A stretch of DNA of 64,000 bases. Source: Sedimenticola sp. (GTDB lineage Bacteria; Pseudomonadota; Gammaproteobacteria; Chromatiales; Chromatiaceae). Position 1 is the stretch's first letter, and each line of letters begins with the position of its first letter. Under the pieces are notes generated by a model. It had not been told where the DNA came from. It saw nothing but the letters and a program-made list of their open reading frames with translations, and made no database searches. Below are positions 28,719 to 39,531 of the stretch, piece by piece. The DNA lies in contig JALSQZ010000199.1 in assembly GCA_026985055.1 (NCBI GenBank), forward strand, positions 48,909-112,908, read 5' to 3'. The position numbers and the translations under genes are program-made.

Positions 28719-28930
28719 GTATTTTCTCCGGTTGTTTTGGCTGATTAGAGGAAGGAAAATGGATATAGTTCCAGCACATGGGGGCTAGGCCCGCAGATTG
28801 CAAGTGATGCGGAAAAGCATAAAAATTCCAACGCATCACAACCCGGTTTTTCAGCAGCACATCGGGTTCATGCAGCCTTGCTCTCCCGCGATTGACATTC
28901 CAGGCTGTTGAAAAATCCCGTGTGCAGTAC

Positions 28931-29056
28931 AGGGCGTCTCGAATAACCGAGATGTCCGAGTAGGACTGGGATATCCCACCATTTTCAATCACCACGAGTG
29001 ATTAAAAATGTGCGCAAAGAGAAAACTTCCATGGAAAGATTTTTTCGAGATCCCCT
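28931..29056 (+). repeat. Multi-hairpin intergenic repeat, copy D (diverged/shortened)
   Basis: ggcgtctcgaataaccgagatgtccgagtaggactgggatatcccaccattttcaatcaccacgagtgattaaaaatg... Confidence 0.8.
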
Positions 29057-29142
29057 TTAGGTGATCGTAGCGAGCATGACAACTTTGACCGCGTAATTTG
29101 GATTACAGAAATGATTGAAAATTTCCTGCCAAAAATCATATA

Positions 29143-30639
29143 TTGACTATCATTGATGTAACAGAAAAGATTCCGAAGCATTCCGCAAATATTTATCGAA
29201 TAAACTATAAATCGGAAATCGCAGACACAAGGGAACCCCAGAACTGGCTAACCTTTCCCAATGAGACAATTCCTCATCCAATGTCCATAGAGAACCCTGA
29301 TCCACTGACCTTTGAACAAATCGAGAAGATCCAGATCGATGCGGACAAACTGAAAATGGGCATGTTTGTCTGTGAACTGGATCGTCCCTGGTCTGAATCT
29401 CCTTTTGTCTTTCAGGGATTCCTGCTCTCCAATCCGGAAGACGTGATTCGGGTAAGGGAAGAATGCAAATGGGTATATATCGATGTAAGAAAATCCATAA
29501 ATGTCCGGTTCGACAGACATGGAAAATTGACATCGACTGAAGCAAGTAAAAGCAGGGGATTGACCCCAGGTTCCAGTGCGCTGACCGTGGATGCTCCGGA
29601 CAAGCCCGTGGAGCAACCCGGGCTTCTGCGACAGTTCAGGAAAATTCTGCACAGAAAAACTTCAAATCCGACGCAAGACAGCTTTCCCAGGGCACTCAAA
29701 TCCTCCGTGGAAAACCGGGTTCAAACCAACCGGCTGGTAACATCCATCATGGACGAGATTCGCCTGGGTAAAAGCATAGATACACCCGCAGCCAAGGAAG
29801 CCGTGGCTGCCTGCGTGGACAATGTGATGATGAATCAGGATGCCAGTCTGCTGTTGACCCGCCTGAGGAACAAGGATGAATACACGTCAGAGCACAGTCT
29901 CAACGTCGCCATCATCTCCATTGCCTTTGGCCGGCATCTGGGCATGGATCGCAAGGAACTCAATATTGTGGGCCTGTGTGGACTTTTGCATGACATGGGC
30001 AAGATGCTCACGCCCATCGATATCCTCAACAAACCAGGAAGACTGGACGAGGAAGAAATGGATATCATGAAGCAGCATCCCCTGGATGGGCGGGAAATTC
30101 TCCTGGGTACCCAGCAAGTCATGGATACGGTTATCGACACGGCATATGCGCATCATGAACGACTCAATGGTCAAGGTTATCCCCGTGGCATCATTGGCAA
30201 TGAAATCCCGCTGTTCACCCGCATCGTGACCATTGCTGACGTATTTGACGCCATCACCGGAGATCGAGTCTATCGCCAGGGGGAAACCGCAGAAACCGCC
30301 CTGGGCATACTGCACAGAAATGCGGGCAGCGCCTTCGATGAAGCCCTGGTCATCAAGTTCATCCAGACCATAGGCACCTATCCCCTGGGCACCATAATTG
30401 AAATGACCAACGGGGAGGTGGGGGTCGTGGTGGACAACAATCCCCGTTACCGGCTACGCCCCAAAATCAAGCTGCTACTGGATTTCGACAAGCAACAACG
30501 CGAACCCAAAACCATTGATCTCACAACCAACCCGACAGACAGCGTAGGCAACCCCTATGCCATCAGGAAATCTCACCGGGCGGGCTCTTTCGATATCGAT
30601 CTGAGTCAGCACATTCAGAGTTATATCAAACGCATATGA
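29143..30639 (+). CDS. HD-GYP domain protein with DUF3391 N-terminus
   Basis: HDMGK, HHERLNGQGYPRG; start may be 29281 (MSIENPDPL...). Confidence 0.9.
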   Translation: MTIIDVTEKIPKHSANIYRINYKSEIADTREPQNWLTFPNETIPHPMSIENPDPLTFEQIEKIQIDADKLKMGMFVCELDRPWSESPFVFQGFLLSNPEDVIRVREECKWVYIDVRKSINVRFDRHGKLTSTEASKSRGLTPGSSALTVDAPDKPVEQPGLLRQFRKILHRKTSNPTQDSFPRALKSSVENRVQTNRLVTSIMDEIRLGKSIDTPAAKEAVAACVDNVMMNQDASLLLTRLRNKDEYTSEHSLNVAIISIAFGRHLGMDRKELNIVGLCGLLHDMGKMLTPIDILNKPGRLDEEEMDIMKQHPLDGREILLGTQQVMDTVIDTAYAHHERLNGQGYPRGIIGNEIPLFTRIVTIADVFDAITGDRVYRQGETAETALGILHRNAGSAFDEALVIKFIQTIGTYPLGTIIEMTNGEVGVVVDNNPRYRLRPKIKLLLDFDKQQREPKTIDLTTNPTDSVGNPYAIRKSHRAGSFDIDLSQHIQSYIKRI

Positions 30640-30660
30640 AGGAAAGCCCGATTTTTTTGA

Positions 30661-30815
30661 GGGCATATCGAAAAATCGAGATGCCCAAGGGGGACAGGGA
30701 TGTCCCACCTTTTTCGATCATCACAAGTGATTGAAAATGAAGGAACCGGGAAATCGCATTTTCCAGTTCCGGGGTTGAAAAAGTCCAGGGAAGGACTTTT
30801 TCAACATCCTGTTAG
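30661..30815 (+). repeat. Multi-hairpin intergenic repeat, copy E (alternative 3' modules)
   Basis: Modules 1-3 as in others, then ggaaccgggaaatcgcattttccagttcc and gttgaaaaagtccagggaaggactttttcaac. Confidence 0.83.
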
Positions 30816-30829
30816 ATATTCCGGAAAAT

Positions 30830-31405
30830 TCAGTCTTGAAGAAAAACGGTTTCGTACTCACCTGAGTGACGCGACTTCCAGTAGATATCTCCCACCCGGT
30901 GTACAAAACAGCCGGATTGCCTGTCCTGAAAAAACAGCCTCAGCGTTTCCCGCACCACGGGAAATGCCAACTCCTCCCAGGGTATCTGTTCTTCCCTGAA
31001 CAAGGCCACTTCCAGACTTTCACTGCCGGGATGAAAATCAAGATCCTGCAAACGGCTGCGAAAAAGCAGATACACCTGGCTGATCAGCGGCAGATTGAAA
31101 GTGGTGTAAAGCTGTTCCACCTGTACCCGGGCATTGGCTTCTTCCAGGGTTTCCCTTGCCGCGCCTTCCTGGGCGCTTTCGTTGTTTTCCATGAAGCCTG
31201 CCGGCAGGGTCCACAACCCCCGACGGGGTTCTATGGCGCGGCGGCAAAGCAGAACCTGGTCTTCCCACACGGGTATGGTGCCCGTCACCATCTTGGGATT
31301 CTGATAGTGAACCACACCACAGTGACCGCAAATATGGCGTTCACGATTGTCACCATGAGGAATACCCACGGTGAGTTTGCCGCCGCATTCACTACAGAAT
31401 TTCAT
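30830..31405 (-). CDS. NUDIX hydrolase with N-terminal zinc ribbon
   Basis: CSECGGKL...CGHCG; Nudix box GFMENNESAQEGAARETLEEANA. Confidence 0.92.
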   Translation of the reverse strand: MKFCSECGGKLTVGIPHGDNRERHICGHCGVVHYQNPKMVTGTIPVWEDQVLLCRRAIEPRRGLWTLPAGFMENNESAQEGAARETLEEANARVQVEQLYTTFNLPLISQVYLLFRSRLQDLDFHPGSESLEVALFREEQIPWEELAFPVVRETLRLFFQDRQSGCFVHRVGDIYWKSRHSGEYETVFLQD

Positions 31406-31442
31406 CCCGCCCGTCCTTCTCTTGGTAAACTAAAGGAATATA

Positions 31443-31594
31443 GAGCATCTCGAAAAATCGAGATACCCGAGGGGGACAGGGATGTCCCACCATTTTCAAT
31501 CACCACAAGTGATTGAAAATTTGAGCAAAAAGGAAATCGTCTTTGCTCTTTGCGACAAGAAAAATTTCTTGGAAGGAATTTTTCGAGATCCCCT
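31443..31594 (+). repeat. Multi-hairpin intergenic repeat, copy F
   Basis: Same module order as A and B. Confidence 0.87.
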
Positions 31595-31615
31595 GTAATA
31601 TTTTCGAGCCATTTC

Positions 31616-33121
31616 ATGTCTGACAAATCACCCACCCAGCCCCGAACCATTGCTGCCGTGGATCTGGGTTCCAACAGTTTTCATCTCATTGTCGCCAGAA
31701 TCGAAAATGGCCAGCTACATGTCATCGATCGTATCAAGGAAATGGTACGCCTGGGCGCCGGGCTGGACAACCAGAAGCGACTCACCAGCGAGGTTCGGGA
31801 ACGCGCCCTGGAATGCCTGTCACGTTTCGGTCAGCGCCTTCAGGACCTGCCGCGAAATGCAGTACGCGCCGTGGGAACCAACACCTTGCGACAGGTTCGT
31901 GATGGCGGGGAATTCCTGCGCCACGCGGAACAAGCACTGGGCCACCCCATAGAGATCATCGCAGGACATGAAGAGGCGCGCCTGGTTTACCTGGGCGTAG
32001 CCCATGGTCTGGCTGGTGATGAAAAAAAACGCCTGGTGGTGGATATTGGTGGTGGAAGCACCGAACTCATTATCGGATCCGGCATGGAAACCCTGGAGCG
32101 GGAAAGCCTGTTCATGGGCTGTGTCAGCTTCAGCCAGCGCTTTTTTCCCGATGGCCGAATCAATGCGCAAATGATGGATGCCGCCATCATCGCCGGACGT
32201 CTGGAAGCAAGGCCGGTGCAGACCGTGTATGCCAGTCACCACTGGGAGCTGGCGGTGGGCAGCTCCGGAACCATCCGCTCCATACGCGATGTGGTACAGG
32301 CCCAGGGCTGGTCCGACCAGGGCATTTCAAGAAAATCCCTGAAAAAGCTGCGCAAGGCGCTGGTCGAAGCCGGACATGCTGAAAAACTGAAACTGGACGC
32401 TCTGAGCGACAACCGGCGGCCGGTTTTTGCCGGTGGAGTGGCGGTATTGAGCGCAATATTCAAGGCACTGAAAATCGAGCAGATGCGTGTCTCCGATCTG
32501 GCGCTGCGGGAAGGGCTGTTGTATGAACTGCTGGGCAGCATCCAGCATCATGACGTTCGTCAGCGCACGGTCACTACCCTGATACAACGCTACAACCTGG
32601 ATGCGGATCAGGGGCGGCGCGTAGCTGACACCAGCATGTTCCTGCTCGAACAGGTGCAGGACAGCTGGAAGCTCGATGGTGAAGAACTGCAGCTGCTGCT
32701 GGAGTGGAGCGCCCTGCTCCACGAGATCGGCATAGCCATCTCCCACGACGGCTATCACAAACATGGCGCCTATATTCTGGCGAATGCTGACCTGTCCGGC
32801 TTCTCCCGCCAGTTTCAGAACACCCTCGCCCTGCTGGTACGCAGTCACAGACGTAAATTCCGCGCCAGTCTGTTCGACGACCTGGGCAAGGACATGGCGG
32901 AAAACTGCCGCCGTCTGAGCATACTCTTGCGCCTGTCCGTTCTATTGCATCGGGGGCGCAGTCCCAACCGCAAACCCGACCTGGGCATCATGGCCCGGAA
33001 GAACAACATCATTCTCTCCTTCCCCAGGGAATGGCTGGATCAGCACCCTCTCACCGAAGCCGAACTGGAACGCGAGGCAAACTACCTGGACGCAGCGGGT
33101 TATTTCCTGAGCTACTCATGA
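31616..33121 (+). CDS. ppx: Exopolyphosphatase / Ppx-GppA phosphatase
   Basis: AAVDLGSNSFHLIVARIENG, VVDIGGGSTELIIG. Confidence 0.93.
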   Translation: MSDKSPTQPRTIAAVDLGSNSFHLIVARIENGQLHVIDRIKEMVRLGAGLDNQKRLTSEVRERALECLSRFGQRLQDLPRNAVRAVGTNTLRQVRDGGEFLRHAEQALGHPIEIIAGHEEARLVYLGVAHGLAGDEKKRLVVDIGGGSTELIIGSGMETLERESLFMGCVSFSQRFFPDGRINAQMMDAAIIAGRLEARPVQTVYASHHWELAVGSSGTIRSIRDVVQAQGWSDQGISRKSLKKLRKALVEAGHAEKLKLDALSDNRRPVFAGGVAVLSAIFKALKIEQMRVSDLALREGLLYELLGSIQHHDVRQRTVTTLIQRYNLDADQGRRVADTSMFLLEQVQDSWKLDGEELQLLLEWSALLHEIGIAISHDGYHKHGAYILANADLSGFSRQFQNTLALLVRSHRRKFRASLFDDLGKDMAENCRRLSILLRLSVLLHRGRSPNRKPDLGIMARKNNIILSFPREWLDQHPLTEAELEREANYLDAAGYFLSYS

Positions 33122-33126
33122 GGAAG

Positions 33127-33272
33127 CCTCGAAAAATTCCTTCCATGGGGTTTTTCTCGTCGCAAAGAGCATATACGATTTCCTCTTTGCCCACTTTTTC
33201 AATCACTTGTGGTGATGGAAAATGACGGGGCATCCCTGTCCCACTTGGGGATCTCGATTTTTCGGGATGCCC
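33127..33272 (-). repeat. Multi-hairpin intergenic repeat, copy G (inverted)
   Basis: Reverse complement of copy F-type sequence. Confidence 0.87.
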
Positions 33273-33289
33273 ATGAGATCATCCTTCCC

Positions 33290-34279
33290 ATGACTGAATC
33301 GAACAACAACTGCAAGGCAGGCATATTGCTCATCAACCTGGGCACCCCTGACTCCCCTGCCCCACGAGACGTGAAACGCTACCTGAAGGAGTTCCTCTCG
33401 GATCCACGGGTGGTGGAGATGCCGCGGGTGCTCTGGTGGCCGATTCTCAATGGCGTGATACTGAACATCCGCCCCCGGCGTTCCGCCCGGGCCTATGCAA
33501 AGATCTGGAACGAAGAAGGCTCTCCCCTGCTGGTACATACATTGGCCCAGGCCGATGCCCTGCAGCAGCTCATGGGTAACGAGATCACGGTAGTAGCCGC
33601 CATGCGCTATGGCAAGCCTTCCATCAGCAATGGTCTGCGCAAGCTGCAATCCGCCGGCTGCCAGCGCATTCTGGTGTTCCCTCTCTATCCCCAGTACTCC
33701 GCCACCACCACCGCTTCCGCCTTCGATGCGGTAGTAAGCGAGTTGCAACGACAACGGGTGATTCCCGAACTTCGTCTGCTCAACCAGTATTATGACGACC
33801 CGGGTTACATCCAGGCACTGGCGCAAAGTATAAGCACCTATCAGGAAAGGCAGGGCAAACCGGACAAGCTGCTCTTTTCCTATCACGGCCTTCCCCAACG
33901 CTATGCGGATGCCGGGGATCCCTATGCCCTGCAGTGTGAAGAAACCAGCAGGGCGCTGGCAAAAGCGCTAAACCTGAATGACAGTGAATGGCTGCATACC
34001 TATCAGTCACGCATGGGCCGTGAACCCTGGTTGTCCCCCGCCACTTCGGACAGTCTGCGCGAGCTTGCGGCCAAAGGCTGCGGGCATGTACAGATCATCT
34101 GCCCCGGTTTTTCTGCCGACTGTCTGGAAACCCTGGAGGAAATCGCCATGGAAAATCGTGAGGTCTTTCTTCAGGCCGGCGGAAAAAAATATGAATACAT
34201 CCCCTGCCTGAATGCATCCGACGCACACATGCAGGTTCTGGAGCAATTGGCCAGACGCTATCTGGGAGGCTGGTTATGA
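33290..34279 (+). CDS. hemH: Ferrochelatase
   Basis: GILLINLGTPDSPAPRDVKRYLKEFLSDPRVVE, FSYHGLPQRY. Confidence 0.95.
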   Translation: MTESNNNCKAGILLINLGTPDSPAPRDVKRYLKEFLSDPRVVEMPRVLWWPILNGVILNIRPRRSARAYAKIWNEEGSPLLVHTLAQADALQQLMGNEITVVAAMRYGKPSISNGLRKLQSAGCQRILVFPLYPQYSATTTASAFDAVVSELQRQRVIPELRLLNQYYDDPGYIQALAQSISTYQERQGKPDKLLFSYHGLPQRYADAGDPYALQCEETSRALAKALNLNDSEWLHTYQSRMGREPWLSPATSDSLRELAAKGCGHVQIICPGFSADCLETLEEIAMENREVFLQAGGKKYEYIPCLNASDAHMQVLEQLARRYLGGWL

Positions 34280-34650
34280 GCAATACCGCCAGACCCGTGG
34301 ATATCACCCTGCATACCCGCTCCCATACCCTGGAAATCAGCTTCGATGATGGCGAGCGCTTCGTTTATCCGGCAGAGTTGCTGCGCGTTTATTCCCCCTC
34401 TGCGGAAGTTCGCGGTCACTGGGGACAAGGCGCCAAGCTGCAATTGGACAAGCAGGATGTAAACATCACCGACATCCAAGCCGTCGGGCAATATGCAATC
34501 AAGATCTTCTTCGACGACGGACACGACTCCGGTCTTTTCGACTGGGGCTATCTGTACGATCTGGGACGCAAGCAGGCCATCTACTGGACAGAATATCTGG
34601 ACAAGCTGCAACAGGCAGGACACCAGCGCAAACCGCCTTCCTGGAAATGA
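34276..34650 (+). CDS. DUF971 protein
   Basis: LEISFDDGERFVYPAELLRVYSPSAEVRGH...FDDGHDSGLFDWGYLYDLG. Confidence 0.9.
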   Translation: MSNTARPVDITLHTRSHTLEISFDDGERFVYPAELLRVYSPSAEVRGHWGQGAKLQLDKQDVNITDIQAVGQYAIKIFFDDGHDSGLFDWGYLYDLGRKQAIYWTEYLDKLQQAGHQRKPPSWK

Positions 34651-34665
34651 AGGCAAGAACCATCA

Positions 34666-35397
34666 TCACTCCTTGGGGTGAAAATTCAGCCCGGCGGATC
34701 GCAATGCGTCCTGCAGTGCGCGGAACGCATCTTCAAGACCTTCCTTGCCATGAAAACCAAGCTCGACAAAGGATTCTTCACCCATACGCGGCAGACTGAA
34801 CAACTTCAGGTCAGGCCAGTCATGGGTCAATTGTTGCAGAATGGGCATGAGTTCATTCTCGGAAGTCCCATAGACCCGCAGTGAACACTCGCCTGCCGGT
34901 CGGTTTTCCGCAGGATAATACTGATCCAGCACCCACACTCCCATGGGATGCGCCATATCCGGAAAACCCGGCAGAAAATGGTGTTCGCGTATGGAAAAGC
35001 CCGGCACCTGGTTTATCGGATTGGGAATCAGGCGGCTGCCCTGGGGCAGATCCGCCATGCGAATGCGATGAGGTCGGGCACTGTCGGGAAACCTGCGTTC
35101 AATCAGTTCTGCGGCCCCGGCATGCCGTACCAGGGAAACGCCGGCGGCCCTGGCCGCGCAGTCACGGGTGAAATCATCCGGCGTGGCGCCTATGCCTCCA
35201 CAGGAAAACGCCCGCTCGGTAGCATTCATGCTCTGACGAAACTGGCGTACCAGCAATTCGGGGCTGTCCGGCAATATCTGCACCCAGGCCAGGGCATGTC
35301 CTCTTTCCTGCAGTATGCGCCGAAACCAGGCCACATGCGTATCTGCCCGGCGTCCACTGAGAATTTCATCACCAATTACATACAGACCGAATTTCAC
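34666..35397 (-). CDS. Molybdopterin-binding (CinA N-terminal/MoaB-like) protein
   Basis: GLYVIGDEILSGRRADTHVAWF, CGGIGATPDDFT. Confidence 0.9.
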   Translation of the reverse strand: MKFGLYVIGDEILSGRRADTHVAWFRRILQERGHALAWVQILPDSPELLVRQFRQSMNATERAFSCGGIGATPDDFTRDCAARAAGVSLVRHAGAAELIERRFPDSARPHRIRMADLPQGSRLIPNPINQVPGFSIREHHFLPGFPDMAHPMGVWVLDQYYPAENRPAGECSLRVYGTSENELMPILQQLTHDWPDLKLFSLPRMGEESFVELGFHGKEGLEDAFRALQDALRSAGLNFHPKE

Positions 35398-35816
35398 GCA
35401 GCTTGCCCTGCCTGCTTCTTCAGGGCAGCCCGAATGGACTGGTCCACATAGTAGTAATACATTTCCATGGTATTCACACCGACCATCTGTTCGGCCAGCT
35501 CTTTTCCATCCGGATCCAGAAAAAGCAGGGTTGGCGTAACAAAAACCCCGTACCCATGGGCAAAATCGGCAGCCTCCCGTCTCATCCCCTGAAAATCAAT
35601 AACCGTTTCACCTTCATCCATGAACATTTCCCGAATCAGGATTTCATTTTTGAAATCCCCGCCAAGTATCATTGGGCGAATGATCTCTTCCTTGATCAAA
35701 TGACAGTATGCACAATCGACCTGCGAAACCAGCAACATGATGATGCGCCGCTCCTGGCGCGCCTTGTTCGCCAGGGCCTGAAAATCATGAGTACGAAAAA
35801 TTTTTACTTCTGGCAA
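35394..35816 (-). CDS. Thioredoxin-fold protein (CxxC)
   Basis: VSQVDCAYCHLIKEE, GVFVTPTLLFLDPDGKEL. Confidence 0.87.
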   Translation of the reverse strand: MPEVKIFRTHDFQALANKARQERRIIMLLVSQVDCAYCHLIKEEIIRPMILGGDFKNEILIREMFMDEGETVIDFQGMRREAADFAHGYGVFVTPTLLFLDPDGKELAEQMVGVNTMEMYYYYVDQSIRAALKKQAGQAA

Positions 35817-35974
35817 TGTCTCTTCCCCGGAATGAGGTAATCATCAGATCATCTCGAAAAATCAAAAGCCTCATCATTGTATCCGGAATCACGCTGCTTT
35901 CCTGCCCCCAAGGCAACTTTTTGGTACCATACGGGTCTATTTTGTCTCATCCGGAAACAAGACAAACCCCATAC

Positions 35975-36517
35975 ATGAAATTGTTTACCGACTTCCTCCC
36001 TGTCATTGCATTCTTTGTTGCCTACAAACTGTGGGGCATGTATGTCGCCACCGGAATTTTTATCCTGGCTTCGGTGTTGCATATCGCCTGGAGTCACTAT
36101 TTCCGCGGCAAGGTGGAAACCATGCAGTGGGTAACCCTGGGACTGGTACTGGTTTTCGGCGGAGCAACCCTGTTATTGCATGACCCCCTGTATTTCAAGT
36201 GGAAACCCACCGTGGTGAACTGGCTGTTTGCTACCGCTTTCCTGGGTTCTGCCCTGTTCATGGAGCGCAGCCTGTTGCAACGCATGATGGATCAAGCGAT
36301 CAGTCTGCCGCAGGTGATCTGGAAACGTCTCAACCTCGCCTGGGTGATGTTCTTTCTTGCCTCGGGGGCGCTCAACATCTATGTGGCCTACAACTATTCG
36401 GAAGACACCTGGGTAAACTTCAAGCTTTTTGGCATGCTGGGACTTACCCTGGTCTTTTTGATTGTCCAGGGACTCTATCTGGCACGTTACATACAACCCG
36501 TGGAGGAGAATAACTGA
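35975..36517 (+). CDS. yciB: Inner membrane septation protein YciB/IspZ family
   Basis: MKLFTDFLPVIAFFVAYKLWGMYVATGIFI; position next to yciI. Confidence 0.92.
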   Translation: MKLFTDFLPVIAFFVAYKLWGMYVATGIFILASVLHIAWSHYFRGKVETMQWVTLGLVLVFGGATLLLHDPLYFKWKPTVVNWLFATAFLGSALFMERSLLQRMMDQAISLPQVIWKRLNLAWVMFFLASGALNIYVAYNYSEDTWVNFKLFGMLGLTLVFLIVQGLYLARYIQPVEENN

Positions 36518-36820
36518 ATGTTGTACAGCATTATTGGTACTGACCGGGAAGACAGCCTCGAGGCTCGCATGGCGGCGCGGCCCGCACATGTGGAGCGACT
36601 CAAAGCCCTTCAGAATGAAGGCCGGCTGATTCTGGCCGGCCCCAATCCCGCCGTGGATGCCAATGACCCCGGCCCTGCCGGTTTCACTGGCAGCCTTATC
36701 GTTGCCGAGTTCACCAGCCTCAAGGACGCCGAGGACTGGGCGGCAACAGATCCTTACGTGTCCTCAGGCGTCTACAAACACGTGTCCGTCAAACCTTTCA
36801 GGAAAGTATTGCCCGAATGA
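36518..36820 (+). CDS. YciI-like protein
   Basis: [31 protein letters not shown]. Confidence 0.92.
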   Translation: MLYSIIGTDREDSLEARMAARPAHVERLKALQNEGRLILAGPNPAVDANDPGPAGFTGSLIVAEFTSLKDAEDWAATDPYVSSGVYKHVSVKPFRKVLPE

Positions 36821-37704
36821 AAAAATCCATGAACAACAACATCAAGACCTTTATCGCAGCCATGGCCATGAGTGCCCTGCTGCCCACCCTCGCACAGGCG
36901 GAGGAAAAACCCGCCAGTACCCCCCGGACTCCGGAACCCCAGACCATAGTCACCATCAACGGCTATGCTGTCAGCGATCTTGAAGTACTGGCCTTCAATG
37001 CCCTGCAGGGCAATCAGAACAAGCTGGACAGCCAAAAGGCCCAGGTGCAATTGCTCAACCAGCTGGTCAACACCACCCTCCTGGCCCAGGCGGCGCAAAA
37101 GGAAGGCGTGGACAAGCTTCCGCAGGTGGTCGCCGCCCTGAAAATGGCAAAAATCCAGGTACTGGCGGAAGCCAAGGTGAATGATTATTTTGCCAAGCAT
37201 CCGGTTACCGACGAGGAAATCAAGGCTGCCTACGACAAGAAATTCACCAAGGAAGCGCTACAGGAATACAAGGTTAGTCATATTCTGGTCAAGGAAGAAC
37301 AAGAAGCAAAAGACATCATCGCCGCTCTGGAAAAAGGTGGTGACTTTGCCGAACTGGCCAAAGTGCATTCTCTGGACAGCAGCAAGGACGCGGGAGGGGA
37401 ATTGGGCTGGGTAGGCCGCAATCAGGTGGTCAAACCGTTTGGCGATGCCATGAGCAAGCTGGAAAAAGGCAAGTTCAGCAAGACGCCAGTAAAATCCCAG
37501 TTTGGCTGGCATGTGGTTCTGGTGGAAGACACTCGTGCCCAGCAGCCCCCTCCCCTGGATCAGGTCAAGGAGCAGTTCCGTGCACAATTGCAGCAACAGC
37601 AACTGGCCAAGCTGGTTACGGAAATGCGCAAACAGGCAAAGGTGGAAGTTGCCGGTGCAGAAAAAAGCACAAAGCCTCCGGCACAAGGCGCACCAGCCAA
37701 GTAA
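36817..37704 (+). CDS. Periplasmic peptidylprolyl isomerase (parvulin type)
   Basis: Signal peptide; [19 protein letters not shown]...[19 protein letters not shown]. Confidence 0.92.
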   Translation: MKKSMNNNIKTFIAAMAMSALLPTLAQAEEKPASTPRTPEPQTIVTINGYAVSDLEVLAFNALQGNQNKLDSQKAQVQLLNQLVNTTLLAQAAQKEGVDKLPQVVAALKMAKIQVLAEAKVNDYFAKHPVTDEEIKAAYDKKFTKEALQEYKVSHILVKEEQEAKDIIAALEKGGDFAELAKVHSLDSSKDAGGELGWVGRNQVVKPFGDAMSKLEKGKFSKTPVKSQFGWHVVLVEDTRAQQPPPLDQVKEQFRAQLQQQQLAKLVTEMRKQAKVEVAGAEKSTKPPAQGAPAK

Positions 37705-37728
37705 GCCAAACCTCCTTTCCCGCCTCAA

Positions 37729-37757
37729 AAAAAGTCCGGCCTGGAGCCGGACTTTTT
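37729..37757. terminator. Rho-independent, bidirectional-type terminator
   Basis: aaaaaagtccggc-ctgga-gccggacttttt. Confidence 0.85.
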
Positions 37758-37786
37758 CCGTATCCCTTCCGGAACACAGCAGCTAC

Positions 37787-37822
37787 CAGGATGTCGAAAA
37801 ACTGCGTTTTTCAACGGCCTGC
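37787..37822. repeat. Solo hairpin related to the gttgaaaaa module
   Basis: caggatgtcgaaaaactgcgtttttcaacggcctg. Confidence 0.5.
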
Positions 37823-37832
37823 TGCCGTAAAT

Positions 37833-38126
37833 TCATTCTTCCGGCTCTTTCTTGTCCAGCCCCCCGATCTTGCTGATGGGAATGACTTCTGCTCTGGGTT
37901 TTTCATCCGTGAAATACGGCCGTGACGACGCTTCCCCCGCCTCTTTTGCCAATTCCTGTTCCCGCGCGGCAATGAGTCGCAGGCACTGCCGGATATCCTC
38001 TATGGTATTCGCGGACAGAGGATGTTTCATGGTCTTGAATTCGGGTGTGGTGTCTTTGATGATATTCGCAAGTACCTTGCGCATCACCATCATTATGTCT
38101 CTTTCCTTGCGGTTTTCATCGCTCAT
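37833..38126 (-). CDS. Hypothetical protein
   Basis: 97 aa, soluble; coding quality plausible only. Confidence 0.55.
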   Translation of the reverse strand: MSDENRKERDIMMVMRKVLANIIKDTTPEFKTMKHPLSANTIEDIRQCLRLIAAREQELAKEAGEASSRPYFTDEKPRAEVIPISKIGGLDKKEPEE

Positions 38127-38277
38127 GGGAACTGCCTCGTAAAATCATCACGCATCAAGAATACCCGAACTCAATCCCTGTATTCCACAGGGAAAGAAGA
38201 CGTCAGACCAACCCCGGGGTCACCGGAAACCCGGTGATTGCGCCGCGATTGTCGTTCAGATGGGAATGGCTGAGCTA

Positions 38278-38520
38278 GCCCGAATATTGCACCGGAATCC
38301 GGAATTTTCCCGGAGAGATTTTTGCCCGGATTGTTCGAACGGACAAAAGCCGATGTTATTCATCGGCTTGCAGTGCGTTCGGGCAAGCTGGGTGAAAAGA
38401 TCCCGGGAAAAACCGGATAGCATGACAGGTACAAACTGTATCCAGCATAATCGTCACGCAACATACTGTAATTCATGGTAAAAAACCCATATTTTGCGCG
38501 TTCTGATGCAATATTCGGGC
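38278..38520. mobile_element. MITE-like element, copy 3 (243 bp), flanked by TA in a CTAG context
   Basis: Termini gcccgaatattgcaccgga / tgatgcaatattcgggc; hairpin 38347-38369. Confidence 0.85.
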
Positions 38521-38526
38521 TAGGCA

Positions 38527-39429
38527 TCAGTCAAACAGGGCATCGGCATCGAAACCCTGGTGTTCCAGGATTGCGCGTAACCGTCGCAGGGCATCGATCT
38601 GAATCTGGCGTACCCTTTCACGGGTGACGCCCAGTTCCTGTGCGACCTGCTCCAGGGTGGAATTGTCATATCCCTGCAAACCGAAGCGGCGCATCACCAC
38701 TTCCCTCTGGTTGGCATTCAGCTTTTCCAGCCAGCGTTCCAGGTGAACATGGATGTCTTGTGCGAGGAGTTGTTCCTCAGGTTCTTCCACAGATATATCG
38801 GCAATGGCGTCCACCAGGGGCTTGTCACTACCCCGGCCATGGGGCACATCCACGGATGCTATGCGCTCGTTGAAACCCAGCATGCGCTCCACGTCTTTCA
38901 GGGGCTTGTCCATGAGAGATGCAATATCTTCCGCACTGGGTTCATGATCCAGTTCCTGGGAAAGTTGCCGTGCGGCTCTCAGATAGGTGTTGATCTCCTT
39001 TACCACATGAATGGGCAAACGGATGGTTCGTGTCTGATTCATGATCGCCCGCTCGATGGTCTGGCGTATCCACCAGGTGGCGTAGGTAGAAAAACGAAAT
39101 CCGCGTTCTGGATCGAATTTTTCCACCGCACGGATCAGACCCAGGTTTCCTTCCTCGATCAGATCGAGCAACGGCAGCCCCCGGTTCAGATAGCGCCTGG
39201 CAATCTTGACTACCAGGCGCAAGTTGCTTTCTATCATGCGTTTGCGCGCAGCGTCATCACCTTTTGCAATGGCGCGCGCCAACGCCACTTCTTCAGCAGC
39301 ACTGAGCAGTTTCGCCGCTCCTATTTCCTGCAAGTAAAGACGGGTGGCATCCATGCTTTCATTCTTGTCAGCAGCTTCCCGAGACGACGCCTTTTGTGCC
39401 TTATCGCCATCAGAATCAGTTTTTGTCAT
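38527..39429 (-). CDS. rpoS: RNA polymerase sigma factor RpoS
   Basis: [32 protein letters not shown]; region 2 and 4 motifs; adjacent nlpD. Confidence 0.94.
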   Translation of the reverse strand: MTKTDSDGDKAQKASSREAADKNESMDATRLYLQEIGAAKLLSAAEEVALARAIAKGDDAARKRMIESNLRLVVKIARRYLNRGLPLLDLIEEGNLGLIRAVEKFDPERGFRFSTYATWWIRQTIERAIMNQTRTIRLPIHVVKEINTYLRAARQLSQELDHEPSAEDIASLMDKPLKDVERMLGFNERIASVDVPHGRGSDKPLVDAIADISVEEPEEQLLAQDIHVHLERWLEKLNANQREVVMRRFGLQGYDNSTLEQVAQELGVTRERVRQIQIDALRRLRAILEHQGFDADALFD

Positions 39430-39531
39430 GCGCTCTCCCACGAACAAGCTGACCAAATATCTTCAAGGGACCTCGATAAATGCAATCTTCCGGTTGCCAA
39501 CAGGGACTCGTCCTGCACCAGCCGGGGCACT

